Shown piece by piece: positions 1 to 6,335 of a stretch of DNA of 13,140 nucleotides. Both the position numbers and the translations under genes were made by a program. The stretch comes from Gaiellales bacterium (GTDB lineage Bacteria > Actinomycetota > Thermoleophilia > Gaiellales > F1-60-MAGs149): assembly GCA_030831375.1 (NCBI GenBank), contig JAURLF010000249.1, positions 1 through 13,140 of the forward strand, in the 5' to 3' direction. Numbering within the stretch: position 1 is the stretch's first letter; each line of letters begins with the position of its first letter. The notes beneath the pieces were generated by a model that was not told the origin of the DNA, did not search any database, and saw nothing but the letters and a program-made list of their open reading frames with translations.

Positions 1-1
1 C

Positions 2-715
2 AACCGCCGACAGCAGCTCACCACGGTTCAGCTCGGCCCGAACATCGAGTTCGATTTCAAACCGGTCACGGCCGGCCCCGAGTTGTACATGAGCCCGCAC
101 GACTTCGTGCTGATGGACCTGGCGATCTTCGAAGCCGGCATGTCCGCCCAGGACGACGGCTACGACGCGGTCTGCATCGACACGATGTCCGACTCGGGCG
201 TCAACGCGATCCGCTGCGAGCTCGACATCCCCGTGATCGGCCCGGGCCGCACCTCGTACCTGACGGCGCTGATGCTCGGCAACCGCTTCGGCGTGCTGAC
301 GCAGTGGGCGCCGTGGGCGGCGATCTACAAGAAGGGCATCGGCGAGCTCGGCCTGATGGACAAGTGCGCCGGCATCCGCCACATCGACACGCCGCCGGAC
401 GTCGTCAACCTGCTCGGCGGCAAGGAGGAGGTCGTCTTCCCGAAGCTGCTCGCCGCGGCGATGCAGCTCGTCGAGGAGGACGGCGCCGACGTGATCTGCC
501 TCGGCTCCACCACGATGCACCAGTCGCACGCCTACCTGGCCGAGCACCTGCCGGTGCCGATCATCAACCCGGGGCCCCTGTCCTACAAGATCGCGGACGC
601 CCTGCTCGACTGCGGGCTCACGCAGAGCCGCGCGGCGTACCCGAAGCCGCTGGTGCCGAAGCACGCGATGATCCACGCGATGCTCGACGCCGCCAAGGCC
701 GAGCAGGAGGGCTGA
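2..715 (+). CDS. Asp/Glu/hydantoin racemase-family protein, 5' end outside window
   Basis: The frame is open from the left edge, so the start lies upstream; 237 residues are visible. A TTG at 83 is internal, because the residues before it (...TTVQLGPNIEFDFKPVTAGPE) already fit the N-terminal domain of the family. Visible family features are the segment DGYDAVCIDTMSDSG with a following DIPVIGPG, then GNRFGVLT, then DVICLGSTTMHQSHAYLAEHLPVPIINPG. Characterised racemases of this fold use two cysteines, one in each lobe (VIACFGDPG-like and VLGCAGM-like). Here the aligned positions are Thr (codon 182-184) and Ser (codon 506-508), so classical two-base Cys racemisation is doubtful. It may be an isomerase, lyase or substrate-binding relative. 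It ends 1 bp before the convergent stop of the next gene. Family assignment is good; reaction unknown. Confidence 0.85.
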   Translation, partial: NRRQQLTTVQLGPNIEFDFKPVTAGPELYMSPHDFVLMDLAIFEAGMSAQDDGYDAVCIDTMSDSGVNAIRCELDIPVIGPGRTSYLTALMLGNRFGVLTQWAPWAAIYKKGIGELGLMDKCAGIRHIDTPPDVVNLLGGKEEVVFPKLLAAAMQLVEEDGADVICLGSTTMHQSHAYLAEHLPVPIINPGPLSYKIADALLDCGLTQSRAAYPKPLVPKHAMIHAMLDAAKAEQEG

Positions 716-716
716 G

Positions 717-1229
717 TCAGGGCGCGTCGGGGCCGAGGCGCTCGATCAGCGCCGCGGCCTCGGCGCTGCCCGCCGCCCGCGCCAGCACCCACCAGACGCG
801 CGCCGCCTCGGCGCGGCCCGTGGCGTGGCAGAGCTCGCCGAGCCGGCAGGCCAGGTCGCCGTCGTCGGCGTCCGCGAGGACGCGGCCCGCGTCGGCGGGC
901 GCGCAGCCGAGCAGGCCCGCGAGCTCGGCGGCGAGGCCCTCGTCGAGCGCGACGGCGCGGCCCCAGTGCTCGCGCACGCCCGGCAGGTCGGCGCGCTCCA
1001 CGCAGGCGACGCCGAGGCGCCAGAGCGCGTCCGGGTTCTCGCGCTCGGCCATCCGCCCGAGCAGGGCCTGCCGGCGGGGGTCGCCCTCGGCCAGCAGGCG
1101 CAGGTGGTCGGCCGCCGCGGCGCTGCCCGCCTCGGCGGCGGCGCGCCATGTCGCCTCCGCGGCCGCGAAGTCGCCGGCGGCGTAGGCGGCGAGGCCGTCG
1201 GCGAGGAGCTGGTCGGGGCCGGGGTCCAC
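717..1229 (-). CDS. TPR/Sel1-like repeat protein
   Basis: A 170-residue cytoplasmic protein starting with GTG at 1229-1227. It is built from Ala/Leu-rich helical pairs of TPR/Sel1 type: GLAAYAAGDFAAAEATWRAA (about residues 12-31), NPDALWRLGVACVERADLPGV (about 65-85), then ACRLGELCHATGRAEAARVW near the C terminus. Such repeats mediate protein-protein contacts; no catalytic motif is visible. No Shine-Dalgarno is seen before the GTG. Instead a TAGCCT hexamer lies 7 nt upstream, suggesting leaderless expression. It is convergent with the racemase-family gene (1-bp gap) and divergent from the amine oxidase (62 bp), so both promoters share a very short region. Partner unknown. Confidence 0.75.
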   Translation of the reverse strand: MDPGPDQLLADGLAAYAAGDFAAAEATWRAAAEAGSAAAADHLRLLAEGDPRRQALLGRMAERENPDALWRLGVACVERADLPGVREHWGRAVALDEGLAAELAGLLGCAPADAGRVLADADDGDLACRLGELCHATGRAEAARVWWVLARAAGSAEAAALIERLGPDAP

Positions 1230-1236
1230 GGCCGGC

Positions 1237-1242
1237 AGGCTA
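1237..1242 (-). promoter_or_regulatory. Candidate -10 (TAGCCT), leaderless start
   Basis: On the minus strand TAGCCT is followed by 7 nt and then the GTG of the TPR-like gene. Transcription would begin at or next to the start codon. No clear -35 was found. The same arrangement recurs at other genes here. Confidence 0.45.
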
Positions 1243-1278
1243 GCCGCCGGCCGGCTTCCCCGACGCGCCCGGGTGTGC

Positions 1279-1284
1279 GACGAT
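1279..1284 (+). promoter_or_regulatory. Candidate -10 (GACGAT), leaderless start
   Basis: GACGAT keeps the key A2 and T6 of a -10 hexamer and lies 7 nt before the ATG of the copper amine oxidase, which has no good Shine-Dalgarno. Support is mainly the matching spacing at other genes in the window. Confidence 0.35.
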
Positions 1285-1291
1285 CCGGCGG

Positions 1292-3187
1292 ATGCCCGAC
1301 GCTCCGCACCCGTTCCAGCCGCTGTCGCCCGACGAGATCCGGGCGGCCGCGCGGCTCGCGCGCACCGCCGACGGCGCGGACGGCTGCCGCTTCATCGCGA
1401 TCGGCCTCGACGAGGCCGACAAGGAGGCCTACCACGCGTGGGCCGACGCGGGCGGCCCGCGGCCCGCGCGGCGCGCGCGCGCGTCGATCTACGATGCGGA
1501 GCGGCGCGTGCGCGAGATCACGGTCGACCTCGACGCGGCGGCGGTGGTCGGCGACCGGCTGTTCCCGGGCGCGTACCCGCCGATCACCCCAGACGAGTAC
1601 GTCGCCGTGGAGGCGTCGGTGAAGGCCGACCCGAAGATGATCGCGGCGCTCGCCGCGCGCGGCATCGACGACATGGGCCAGGTGCAGGTCGACGTGCTCG
1701 CCTCCGCCAACATGGGGCACCCGCTGGACGGGAGGCACCGCTACGCGCGCGCCGTGCCGTACCTGCGCGGCGAGCTGGGCCGCAACTCGTACGCGCGCCC
1801 GATCGAGAGCCTGCTCGCCCTCGTCGACCTCGACACGCACGAGATCCTCGCGATCGAGGAGTACGACACCAAGCCGATCCCGCAGGCGGACGGCGAGTAC
1901 CGCACCGGCACCGTGCCGGCCCGGCCGGGCGTCAAGCCGATCGAGATCACGCAGCCCGAGGGCGTCTCCTTCGCGGTCGACGGCAACCGCGTGCGCTGGT
2001 TCGACTGGGAGTTCTCCGCGTCACTCGAGGCGCAGGACGGCCTCGTCCTGCACGACGTGCGCTTCCGGGGGCGGCGGGTCATGCACCGCGCCTCGTGCGC
2101 GGAGATGATCGTGCCGTACGGCGACCCGCACCCGATGCACAACTGGCGCACCTACTTCGACGCCGGCGAGTACGGGCTCGGCGCCTGCACCAACTCGCTC
2201 GTCCTCGGCTGCGACTGCCTCGGCGAGATCACGTACCTCGATGCGCACCTCGCGGCGGGCGACGGCGACGTGGTCGAGATCGCGAACGCGATCTGCCTGC
2301 ACGAGGAGGACCACAGCCTGCTCTGGAAGCACACCGACCACGCCACCGGCAACGTGGAGAGCCGGCGCGCGCGTCGCTTCGTCGTCAACTCGATGGCCAC
2401 GGTCGGCAACTACGACTACGCGTTCCGTTGGAACTTCGGCCTCGATGGCCACATCGAGCTCGAGGTCCAGCTGCACGGGATCATCTCGACGATGGCCCAC
2501 ACGGACGGCGAGGAGCTGAAGGGCACGCAGCTCGTCGACCACGGCCTGTCGGGCCCGCACCACCAGCACCTGTTCTGCTTCCGGCTCGACCTCGACGTCG
2601 ACGGGCCGCTGAACACCGTCCGCGAGATCGAGGCCGAGCCCGTCCCGACCGGCCCCGACAACCCGGAGGGAAACGCGTGGCGCTCCCGGACGACGGTGCT
2701 GCGCACCGAGTCGGAGGCGGCGCGCGATGCCCGGGACGACCTGGCGCGGCAGTGGTACGTCGGCAACCCGCGCGAGCTGTCGGTGGCGGGCGCCCCGCGC
2801 TCGTACCGGATCGTGCCGATGCACGGCGTCACGCCGCTGTTGGCCCGCCCCGAGGCGACGATCCACCGGCGCGCCGGCTTCGGCCTGCACACGCTGTGGG
2901 TGACGCCGTACCGCCCCGAGGAGCGCCACCCGGCCGGCACCTACCCGTACGGCTCCGTCGAGCAGGACGGCCTGCCGCAGTGGACGGCCGCCGACCGCGG
3001 AATCGAGGACACGGACGTCGTCTGCTGGTACACGGTCGGCGTGACGCACTTCGTGCGCCCCGAGGACTGGCCGGTGATGCCCGCGGCGCGCGCCGGCTTC
3101 CGGCTCGAGCCGGCCGGCTTCTTCGACCGCAACCCGACCCTCGACTGGCCCGCCTCCGAGGCGGCCTGCTGCCACCGGGACGCCTGA
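1292..3187 (+). CDS. Copper-containing primary amine oxidase (TPQ enzyme)
   Basis: A 631-residue protein, close to the length of the Arthrobacter globiformis enzyme. The family oxidises primary amines to aldehydes with release of ammonia and hydrogen peroxide, using copper and a topaquinone cofactor made from its own tyrosine. All catalytic residues are visible. The TPQ precursor is Tyr374 in the N-Y-D-Y motif (codon 2411-2413). The catalytic base is Asp290 in YFDAGEYGLG. The copper ligands are His424 and His426 in HQH, and His586 in THFVRPEDW. The N-terminal 200 residues correspond to the small N2/N3 domains. There is no signal peptide, so it is probably cytoplasmic like other actinobacterial members. 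Its stop overlaps the ATG of the next gene (TGATG). Substrate (phenethylamine, tyramine, histamine or other) cannot be read from sequence. It is related to tynA-type enzymes. Confidence 0.97.
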   Translation: MPDAPHPFQPLSPDEIRAAARLARTADGADGCRFIAIGLDEADKEAYHAWADAGGPRPARRARASIYDAERRVREITVDLDAAAVVGDRLFPGAYPPITPDEYVAVEASVKADPKMIAALAARGIDDMGQVQVDVLASANMGHPLDGRHRYARAVPYLRGELGRNSYARPIESLLALVDLDTHEILAIEEYDTKPIPQADGEYRTGTVPARPGVKPIEITQPEGVSFAVDGNRVRWFDWEFSASLEAQDGLVLHDVRFRGRRVMHRASCAEMIVPYGDPHPMHNWRTYFDAGEYGLGACTNSLVLGCDCLGEITYLDAHLAAGDGDVVEIANAICLHEEDHSLLWKHTDHATGNVESRRARRFVVNSMATVGNYDYAFRWNFGLDGHIELEVQLHGIISTMAHTDGEELKGTQLVDHGLSGPHHQHLFCFRLDLDVDGPLNTVREIEAEPVPTGPDNPEGNAWRSRTTVLRTESEAARDARDDLARQWYVGNPRELSVAGAPRSYRIVPMHGVTPLLARPEATIHRRAGFGLHTLWVTPYRPEERHPAGTYPYGSVEQDGLPQWTAADRGIEDTDVVCWYTVGVTHFVRPEDWPVMPAARAGFRLEPAGFFDRNPTLDWPASEAACCHRDA

Positions 3188-3867
3188 TGCACTCGTCGAC
3201 GGCGCTGATGATGGACGCCTTCCAGGTGGAGGCCGACGGGCGCCCCGCGGGACCCGCGGACGTGTGGCCCGGCTTCGACCGCCACGACCGCGTCGGGATC
3301 GTGCTGCGCGAGCCGCTCGGCGCGCTCGGCGCGAGCGCCCTGATGGCGCTGTCGGTGACCGCCTTCTACGACGTGCAGCGTGCGGAGCGCGGCGACGACT
3401 ACCACCGCTACGCCGACTTCTACCTGTTCGGGCAGGGCACGGACGTCGCCGACTACGGCGAGCTCGACTGGTGGCCGTCCCACAAGCACGTCCAGACCGC
3501 GGAGGGCGATGCGGAGGAGCTCCTGCGCGCCGTCAACGATCGCGCGATCACGCGCCTCGTGGTGCCCGACGGGCCCGCGCGCGACGGGCGCCTCGAGCGC
3601 CAGACCCGCAGCTCGGCGCTCGACCGGCTGCGCTCGGCGATTTCGTACGACCCGCGCGGGCGCGTCGAAGGCGGCGACCTCGCGATCACCGCCGACCGCG
3701 TCGTCGAGAGCTACGTCGAGGTCGTGATGTTCGCGGGGTCGCCGTGGGTCGACGAGGAGCGCGAGCGCGAGCTGAAGGCGTGGCGGGAGACGCTCTTCAC
3801 GGCGCCGAAGTCAGCGCGCGAGACGTACCGCCGGATCGAGCCCGCCGAGGCGCTCGGGCTCCTGTGA
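3187..3867 (+). CDS. Unrecognised 226-aa protein coupled to amine oxidase
   Basis: The start ATG shares one base with the amine oxidase stop (TGATG), an arrangement typical of translational coupling by terminating ribosomes; no strong Shine-Dalgarno is seen. The protein is soluble and acidic with many charged residues, and has no signal peptide or membrane segment. Notable stretches are an aromatic segment YHRYADFYLFGQGTDVADYG (about residues 73-92) followed by ELDWWPSHKHVQ, and a charged helical C-terminal half ending RETYRRIEPAEALGLL. I do not recognise the family. Tight linkage suggests a role with the amine oxidase, for instance in handling substrate, product aldehyde or cofactor maturation, but nothing in the sequence proves this. 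Confidence 0.85.
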   Translation: MHSSTALMMDAFQVEADGRPAGPADVWPGFDRHDRVGIVLREPLGALGASALMALSVTAFYDVQRAERGDDYHRYADFYLFGQGTDVADYGELDWWPSHKHVQTAEGDAEELLRAVNDRAITRLVVPDGPARDGRLERQTRSSALDRLRSAISYDPRGRVEGGDLAITADRVVESYVEVVMFAGSPWVDEERERELKAWRETLFTAPKSARETYRRIEPAEALGLL

Positions 3868-3873
3868 GCCCGC

Positions 3874-3890
3874 GCCGGCCCGCGACCGGC
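3874..3890 (+). terminator. Weak GC hairpin after the amine oxidase pair
   Basis: A 5-bp stem GCCGG/CCGGC with a 7-nt loop lies 6 nt after the stop at 3867. There is no T-run. It may attenuate transcription before the RidA-family gene. Confidence 0.3.
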
Positions 3891-3893
3891 TGC

Positions 3894-3899
3894 TAGGTT
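3894..3899 (+). promoter_or_regulatory. Candidate -10 (TAGGTT) for the RidA/DUF1028 pair
   Basis: TAGGTT lies 13 nt before the ATG at 3913, which would give a leader of only about 5-6 nt. The identical hexamer precedes mgsA on the other strand. Confidence 0.4.
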
Positions 3900-3912
3900 G
3901 CGCCGCACGATC

Positions 3913-4338
3913 ATGCCGACCCACCGCCGCATCCGGCCCTTCAACACGAAGGACACGTACCCCGAGCAGAACCTCTCGAACGACCTCTGCCAGGCCGTGG
4001 TCGCGAACGGCGTCGTCTACCTGCGCGGCCAGGTCGCGCAGGACCTCGACACGCGCGAGGACGTCGGCATCGGCGACCCCGCCGCGCAGGCGCACCGGAT
4101 CATGGACAACGTCGAGCTCCTGCTCGCCGAGGCCGGCTCCGAGCCCACGCACATCGTCAAGTGCGTGATCTACCTGACCGACATCCGCCACCGCGAGCCC
4201 GTCTACCGCGTGCTCGGCGAGCGCATGCCGGGCGTCTTCCCCGTCTTCACGGGCCTCGTGGTGGTCGCGCTGGCGCGCCCCACCTGGCTGGTGGAGGTGG
4301 ACGTGACCGCCGTGATCCCGGAGGAGGAGGGGGCGTGA
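3913..4338 (+). CDS. RidA/YjgF/UK114-family protein lacking the catalytic Arg
   Basis: The 141-residue product matches the Rid trimer fold: GVVYLRGQVAQD near residue 35, then an AHRIMDNVELLLAEAGSEPTHIVK helix, YLTDIRHREPVYRVL, and a C-terminal LVEVDVTAVIP strand. Archetypal RidA hydrolyses reactive enamine/imine intermediates with an Arg in an F-P-A-R-S motif. Here the matching segment is F-P-V-F-T, with Phe112 in place of Arg. This places it with Rid subgroups that lack the deaminase Arg, and its reaction is unknown. I chose the ATG at 3913. An in-frame TTG at 3898 overlaps the TAGGTT -10-like hexamer and is less likely. Its stop overlaps the next start (GTGA), so the two are co-translated. 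Confidence 0.92.
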   Translation: MPTHRRIRPFNTKDTYPEQNLSNDLCQAVVANGVVYLRGQVAQDLDTREDVGIGDPAAQAHRIMDNVELLLAEAGSEPTHIVKCVIYLTDIRHREPVYRVLGERMPGVFPVFTGLVVVALARPTWLVEVDVTAVIPEEEGA

Positions 4339-5018
4339 CCCTCTCGCTCGTCGCCGCGGACCCCGTGGCCGGCGAGTGCGGCGTCGCGGTGATGTCGTCG
4401 AGTCCGGCCGTGGCCGCGCGCTGTGCGCACGTGCGGGCCGGCGTCGGCGCCGTCGCCTCCCAGAACGTGACCGACCCGCGGCTCGGGCCGCTGCTGCTCG
4501 ACCGGCTCGCGGCGGGCCCCTCGCCCGAGGCCGCCGTCCACGCCGTCATCGTCGCGCAGCCCGCCGACGTCATCGCCTACCGCCAGCTCGTCGCCGTCGA
4601 CCTCGAGGGGCGCACCGCGATCCATTCGGGCGACCACGCGCTCGGCGTCGTCGGCGAGGCCCTCGGGCCCTGTGCGGCGAGCGCCGGCAACCTGCTCGCC
4701 GCGCCCGACGTGCCCGCGCGCGCGCTCGCCGGCCTCGCGGCCGCCACGGGCGGCCTCGCCGAGCGGCTGCTCGCCGGGCTCGAGGCGGGCCTCGCCGCCG
4801 GCGGCGAAGCCGGGCCGGTGCACTCGGCGGGCCTCGTCGTGGCCCGGGACGGCGTCGGCTGGCCCGTCGTCGACCTGCGTGTCGACTGGGACGACGACGA
4901 TCCCGTCGGGCGGCTGCGCGACCTCTGGGAGCGCTGGCGGCCCGAGCTCGAGGGCTACGTCACGCGCGGGCTGAGGCCCGCCGAGGCGCCCTCGTTCGGC
5001 GTCCCCGGCGACGAGTAG
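4335..5018 (+). CDS. DUF1028 (Ntn-hydrolase-like) protein
   Basis: A 227-residue protein starting with GTG at 4335, preceded by a GGAGGAGG Shine-Dalgarno inside the RidA-family gene and overlapping its stop by 4 bp. Typical DUF1028 features are the start (M)TLSLVAADPVAGECGVAV with Thr2 as possible N-terminal nucleophile, RAGVGAVASQNVTDPRLGPLLLDRL (about residues 34-58), then AGNLLAAPDV near 116, LAERLLAGLEAGLAAGGE, and a SAGLVVARDG strand. The family resembles Ntn hydrolases, whose first residue after Met acts as nucleophile, but the reaction of most members is unproven. Pairing with Rid-family genes is common and suggests amide or amine catabolism. The C terminus (VDLRVDWDDDDPVGRLRDLW) is the usual acidic end of the family. 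Confidence 0.88.
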   Translation: MTLSLVAADPVAGECGVAVMSSSPAVAARCAHVRAGVGAVASQNVTDPRLGPLLLDRLAAGPSPEAAVHAVIVAQPADVIAYRQLVAVDLEGRTAIHSGDHALGVVGEALGPCAASAGNLLAAPDVPARALAGLAAATGGLAERLLAGLEAGLAAGGEAGPVHSAGLVVARDGVGWPVVDLRVDWDDDDPVGRLRDLWERWRPELEGYVTRGLRPAEAPSFGVPGDE

Positions 5019-5035
5019 CCCGGGCCCGGCCGGGC
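5018..5035 (+). terminator. GC hairpin after the DUF1028 gene
   Basis: A 6-bp stem GCCCGG/CCGGGC with a 6-nt loop begins at the last base of the stop codon. A second small hairpin (CCGCGG/CCGCGG, 5037-5053) follows. There is no T-run, as is usual in very GC-rich genomes. Confidence 0.4.
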
Positions 5036-5054
5036 GCCGCGGAGCAGCCGCGGG

Positions 5055-5060
5055 TACGCT
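5055..5060 (+). promoter_or_regulatory. Candidate -10 (TACGCT) of the beta-propeller gene
   Basis: TACGCT lies 34 nt before the ATG, leaving room for a short leader with the strong AGGAGGT Shine-Dalgarno at 5084-5090. No clear -35 is visible. Confidence 0.4.
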
Positions 5061-5094
5061 GCGTCCCGTCATCGATCCGACACAGGAGGTCCCG

Positions 5095-6147
5095 ATGCGA
5101 CTCAGGCTGACTCTGATCACAGCGGCGGTCCTCGCGCTCGCGGCCATTCCGTCCGCGGCGAGCGCGCTGGTCGCCTTCAGCAAGTACACGAAGACCGGAG
5201 GCCCGAACCAGCCGATCTGGCTCGCCGCCGACGACGGCTCCGACCAGCGCATGGTCGGCAGCGCGCGCGGGTTGATGCCGATGCTCTCGCCGGACGGCAA
5301 GTGGATCGCCTACTCGAAGGTCGCGGACCTGAAGACGTGGGAGACCGTCCTCGCCTTCGTCAACGTCCAGACGGGCGCGGTCACGATGAGCGACTGGCCC
5401 TGCAACGGCCCGGTCTGGGCGCCGGACTCGTCGCGCGTCGCCTGCACGCCGATCAGCAACGACGCGAAAGGCGTGATGAACGGGGGCGGGCTCTGGCTGG
5501 TGACGCCGACCCTGCAGGCCACCGAGATCGTCAAGCCCAGGGGCAACTCCGTGATCGGGTACTCGTTCTCCCCCGACTCGACGTGGGTCGCCTACGGCCG
5601 CCAGAGCTTCCCCGGCACGCTCGCCGGCGGCAAGCTGCGGGCGACCACGATCGACGGGTCGCGGACCCTCAAGCTCGGCGCCGGCGCCTACCCCGCCTGG
5701 GGGCCGGAGCAGATCGCGTACCAGCGCCTGAGGGTCGACCACCACGCCCGCACGACGGTCGTGCGCAGCCAGATCTGGCTGGTCGACGCGCTCGGCGGGA
5801 TCGACACGGCCGAGCAGCTGACCTCGTACGCGTCGAAGGGCTTCGTCGAGGGCCCGATGCCGCTCGCGTGGACGCCTGACGGCTCGACCATCATCGGCAC
5901 CGTCACCGGTGAGGACAAGATCGACCCGGTCCGCATCAACGCCCGCACGGGCAGGGTGCGCCCGATCGGCCCCGCCAACGCGCTGCCGATGGCGGTCTCC
6001 GCCGACGGCACGCAGGTGCTCGTGATCGCCGACCAGCTCGGCGGCAGCCCCGAGCAGCTGTACGCGGTGCCCGTCAACGGCACGGCGTCGTCGCTCTTGA
6101 TCAAGAACGTCGACTTCGCCTCCGCCTGCAACACCTGGCAGCCGTAG
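5095..6147 (+). CDS. Exported TolB-like/WD40-like beta-propeller protein
   Basis: A 350-residue protein with a classical Sec signal peptide (MRLRLTLITAAVLALAAIPSAASA, probable cleavage after Ala24). The mature part contains repeated propeller blades with the S-P-D-G or similar hairpin typical of TolB/PD40 repeats: MLSPDGKWIAYSK (about residue 62), WAPDSSRVAC, FSPDSTWVAYG, WTPDGSTIIG and VSADGTQVLV. It ends with a Cys-containing tail (SACNTWQP). Propellers of this kind bind proteins or ligands outside the membrane. There are no tol/pal genes here, so a TolB role in a Tol-Pal system is not supported. It is preceded by AGGAGGT 4 nt before the ATG, and appears to be a single-gene unit ending in a strong hairpin. 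Confidence 0.88.
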   Translation: MRLRLTLITAAVLALAAIPSAASALVAFSKYTKTGGPNQPIWLAADDGSDQRMVGSARGLMPMLSPDGKWIAYSKVADLKTWETVLAFVNVQTGAVTMSDWPCNGPVWAPDSSRVACTPISNDAKGVMNGGGLWLVTPTLQATEIVKPRGNSVIGYSFSPDSTWVAYGRQSFPGTLAGGKLRATTIDGSRTLKLGAGAYPAWGPEQIAYQRLRVDHHARTTVVRSQIWLVDALGGIDTAEQLTSYASKGFVEGPMPLAWTPDGSTIIGTVTGEDKIDPVRINARTGRVRPIGPANALPMAVSADGTQVLVIADQLGGSPEQLYAVPVNGTASSLLIKNVDFASACNTWQP

Positions 6148-6154
6148 GCCGTTC

Positions 6155-6186
6155 CCCTGGGCGCCGGCACGAGCCGGCGCCCAGGG
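6155..6186 (+). terminator. Strong 14-bp hairpin terminator
   Basis: Perfect 14-bp inverted repeat CCCTGGGCGCCGGC / GCCGGCGCCCAGGG with a 4-nt ACGA loop, starting 7 nt after the beta-propeller stop. There is no U-tract, but position and strength fit a terminator. Confidence 0.7.
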
Positions 6187-6299
6187 CCCCGGCGGCCCGC
6201 CGGGAGTGGGCTGCGCGCATACGCCGCCTCATCCACCTCGCCGCCCTCGTCGCGCTCCTCGCCGCGCCCGCCCGCTGGGCGCCCTGAGCGCTCCCCGCC

Positions 6300-6305
6300 T
6301 AGGAT
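6300..6305 (+). promoter_or_regulatory. Candidate -10 (TAGGAT) of the ureohydrolase
   Basis: TAGGAT lies 30 nt before the ATG; the G-rich Shine-Dalgarno (6321-6330) sits between. No clear -35. The stretch 6187-6299 shows no gene with a start codon. Confidence 0.45.
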
Positions 6306-6335
6306 CCCCCTGACCGACGAGGGGGAGGGGCCGAC

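Noticed and set aside
1273..3186. A very long open frame running across the amine oxidase region in another frame
   Set aside because: It encodes an Arg/Ala/Pro-rich translation typical of GC-rich shadow frames. Only its last part, from the ATG at 3187, shows normal protein composition and is kept as a gene.
3898..3912. TTG start for the RidA-family gene
   Set aside because: The TTG overlaps the -10-like TAGGTT, and the five extra residues add no family similarity. The ATG at 3913 is preferred.
5095..6147. Assignment of the propeller protein as TolB of a Tol-Pal system
   Set aside because: There are no tolA/Q/R or pal neighbours, and the organism appears actinobacterial. Only the propeller repeats and signal peptide are supported.
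6219..6287. Signal-peptide-like stretch (IRRLIHLAALVALLAAPARWAP) followed by TGA
   Set aside because: No ATG, GTG or TTG start lies in frame and no body follows. It could be a remnant but cannot be supported as a gene.
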